Below, one piece after another: positions 62,673 through 64,000 of a DNA stretch of 64,000 nt. Within the stretch, counting starts at the first letter, position 1. Each line of letters starts with the position of its first letter. Source of the stretch: Chitinophagaceae bacterium LGM1 (GTDB lineage Bacteria; Bacteroidota; Bacteroidia; Chitinophagales; Chitinophagaceae); contig CP075895.1 of NCBI GenBank assembly GCA_018604165.1, forward strand, positions 2,227,001 to 2,291,000, in the 5' to 3' direction. Made by a program: the position numbers and the translations under genes. The notes under the pieces were generated by a model, which saw nothing but the letters and a program-made list of their open reading frames with translations, did not search any database and had not been told where the DNA came from.

Positions 62673-64000
62673 ATGAAACTTTCTACGTACCTGTGTGCTA
62701 CTATGTTGGCATTACTACCCTTTGCGGCCTTTGCGCAACTGAATAACGGACTGGTAGCTCATTGGCCCTTTAGCGGCAATGCAGGCGATAGCAGTGGCAA
62801 TACTTATAACGGCACTCCATTATTCATAAGTTATGGGCAAGGTGAAAATGGAGTGAACACAACAGCCGCTTCGTTTAACGGCACGAGCAGCCACATCAAT
62901 GTAGCATATCAGGCAGGACTAAATCTTACACAATATACTATCTGTGCTATTGTAAAACCTACTGGTTACTATACAGGGCAATGTCAGGGTAATGTTATCG
63001 TACAACGCAGTAATGAAACGCTTAAAGGATACTATGGCATTTTATTTTCAGACAATCCTTACAATGATTGTTTTACTACCGATACAAGTAAATTTGTTTT
63101 CTACCCTTCAGCAACAGCAGCCAACCCTGCCGCACTGCAATACACGCCAAATATAGTTAGTAATAACTGGTACAGACTGGTAGCTACTTGCAATAATGAC
63201 ACTATTAAATTTTATGTAAACGGGCAGTTCAAATACAGCTACATCACTAACAACCCAACAGGCACATCTACAGAGGGGTTAACTATCGGCGCACTGTATC
63301 AACAAACTGCAGGCGGCTCATTTCCATATTGGTTTAAAGGGCTGATGGATGACATACGCATATACAACCGTGTGCTGACAAACAAAGAAATAAAGCAATA
63401 CAACAGCGATGTATATTTTGCACAAACCTACACATCGCTTTGCAAAAGCACTACGTTCAACATCAATTACAATACAGTCAATGAATTCCCGTCAACCAAT
63501 ACATTCAGCGTAGAGCTATCAGACGCATCGGGCAGTTTCGCATTACCTGTGGTAATAGGCACACAAACAGCAACACGTGGCGGCAGCATCAGTTGCAGCA
63601 TACCAGGCAGCACACCCGTAGGTAGTGGTTACCGAATACGCATTAAAGCCAGCCAGCCTGTAAAAATATCTGACACCATGCAAGTAGCCATTGGCATACC
63701 CGTTACACCACCTACGGCAGCATTGACAGTAGCACCAGGCACATCGGTAGCAAGCGGCGTTACGGCCTTCTTCAGTGCTATTGCTACCAATGCAGGCACA
63801 ACACCTACCTATATATGGAAGAAGAATGGCATAGTGCTTACGGGCATCAGTGGGTTTACACTAACCGCCAAAGCAGGGCTTGATTTTGTAACGGGTGATA
63901 CCTTTTCTGTTGTGGTAAAAAGCAGTACACAATGCGCAACACCAGATAGCGCAGAGAGCAATAAAATAGGTATGACGGTGTTACCTGTAGGCGTAGAAAA
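62673..64000 (+). CDS. LamG and Ig-like secreted protein (5' part, runs off window)
   Basis: The frame opens at an ATG with a signal peptide (about 22 residues, ending FAQ) and stays open to the window end, giving at least 442 residues. Residues 25-250 look like a concanavalin/LamG jelly-roll (LVAHWPFSGNAGDSSGN, a PTGYYTGQC segment, GLMDDIRIYNRVL). An Ig-like segment follows (VASGVTAFFSAIATNAG, YIWKKNG). The last residues seen, LPVGVE, are typical of the linker before a T9SS sorting domain, so that domain is expected beyond the window. Confidence 0.85.
   Translation, partial: MKLSTYLCATMLALLPFAAFAQLNNGLVAHWPFSGNAGDSSGNTYNGTPLFISYGQGENGVNTTAASFNGTSSHINVAYQAGLNLTQYTICAIVKPTGYYTGQCQGNVIVQRSNETLKGYYGILFSDNPYNDCFTTDTSKFVFYPSATAANPAALQYTPNIVSNNWYRLVATCNNDTIKFYVNGQFKYSYITNNPTGTSTEGLTIGALYQQTAGGSFPYWFKGLMDDIRIYNRVLTNKEIKQYNSDVYFAQTYTSLCKSTTFNINYNTVNEFPSTNTFSVELSDASGSFALPVVIGTQTATRGGSISCSIPGSTPVGSGYRIRIKASQPVKISDTMQVAIGIPVTPPTAALTVAPGTSVASGVTAFFSAIATNAGTTPTYIWKKNGIVLTGISGFTLTAKAGLDFVTGDTFSVVVKSSTQCATPDSAESNKIGMTVLPVGVE

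Noticed and set aside
1-64000. tRNA, rRNA, transposase or integrase genes
   Set aside because: I looked through the spacers and protein list and found no clear tRNA cloverleaf, rRNA segment or DDE/recombinase signature.

Overview
The window looks like chromosomal DNA from a free-living Bacteroidota, most likely of the Chitinophagaceae/Chitinophagales type. This rests on several T9SS C-terminal sorting domains (YPNP-type), GEVED and DUF4270 proteins, a putative Porin_10 protein, M13 lipoproteases, small RRM proteins, promoters with the Bacteroidota TAnnTTTG -7 box, and few strong Shine-Dalgarno sites. I saw no rRNA, tRNA, CRISPR array, insertion sequence or integrase. Most of the window is ordinary chromosome with several accessory patches.

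Layout. 1-8000: the 3' end of an OprB-like porin, an RRM protein, a fatty-acid desaturase, a GH5 glycosidase, a THUMP-type rRNA methyltransferase, several small unknown genes, a GNAT, a CDGSH Fe-S protein and, between these last two, an unannotated 34-residue peptide ending in five cysteines. 8000-11230: a B12-type radical SAM protein coupled to an SGNH-hydrolase-like protein, behind a palindrome-bearing promoter. 11540-14140: a minus-strand unit of lipoprotein, 7-TM protein, NarL-type kinase and response regulator. 14350-22920: housekeeping genes (pyk, panC, a half-length glycogen synthase-like protein, DUF4270 lipoprotein, glmS, metK). 23000-27760: three tandem GEVED/FN3/T9SS secreted proteins, two of which share a nearly identical 0.9-kb 3' part. 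27960-33300: M13 peptidase, double GNAT, prfC and a membrane protein.

33370-43480: a TMTC-like membrane/TPR protein, two AT-rich small genes sharing a curlin-like motif, purine nucleoside phosphorylase, a putative porin, sucA without a neighbouring sucB, paired outer-membrane barrels and a TMEM175-type channel. 43620-46180: an ACP, a ketosynthase and a catalytically dead ketosynthase (chain-length-factor-like), resembling the core of an aryl-polyene/flexirubin pathway but with no other pathway genes. 46340-50920: a 1485-residue surface protein of 14 Ig-like repeats behind a leader able to form nested stems. 51015-59690: a metallopeptidase-like exported protein, then a long minus-strand array of YceI, a propeller sensor kinase, a LytTR regulator, an OB-fold protein, two haem-binding lipoproteins, a second YceI and a DUF5777 protein. 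59860-64000: further T9SS-type Ig/LamG proteins and a DUF4294 protein.

The main themes are cell-surface and secreted proteins (T9SS cargo, adhesin-like repeats, barrels) and envelope redox and signalling modules, set among central-metabolism genes. The least explained items are the poly-cysteine microprotein, the mosaic GEVED pair, the AT-rich gene islands, the orphan ACP/KS/CLF cassette and the structured leader of the Ig-repeat gene.
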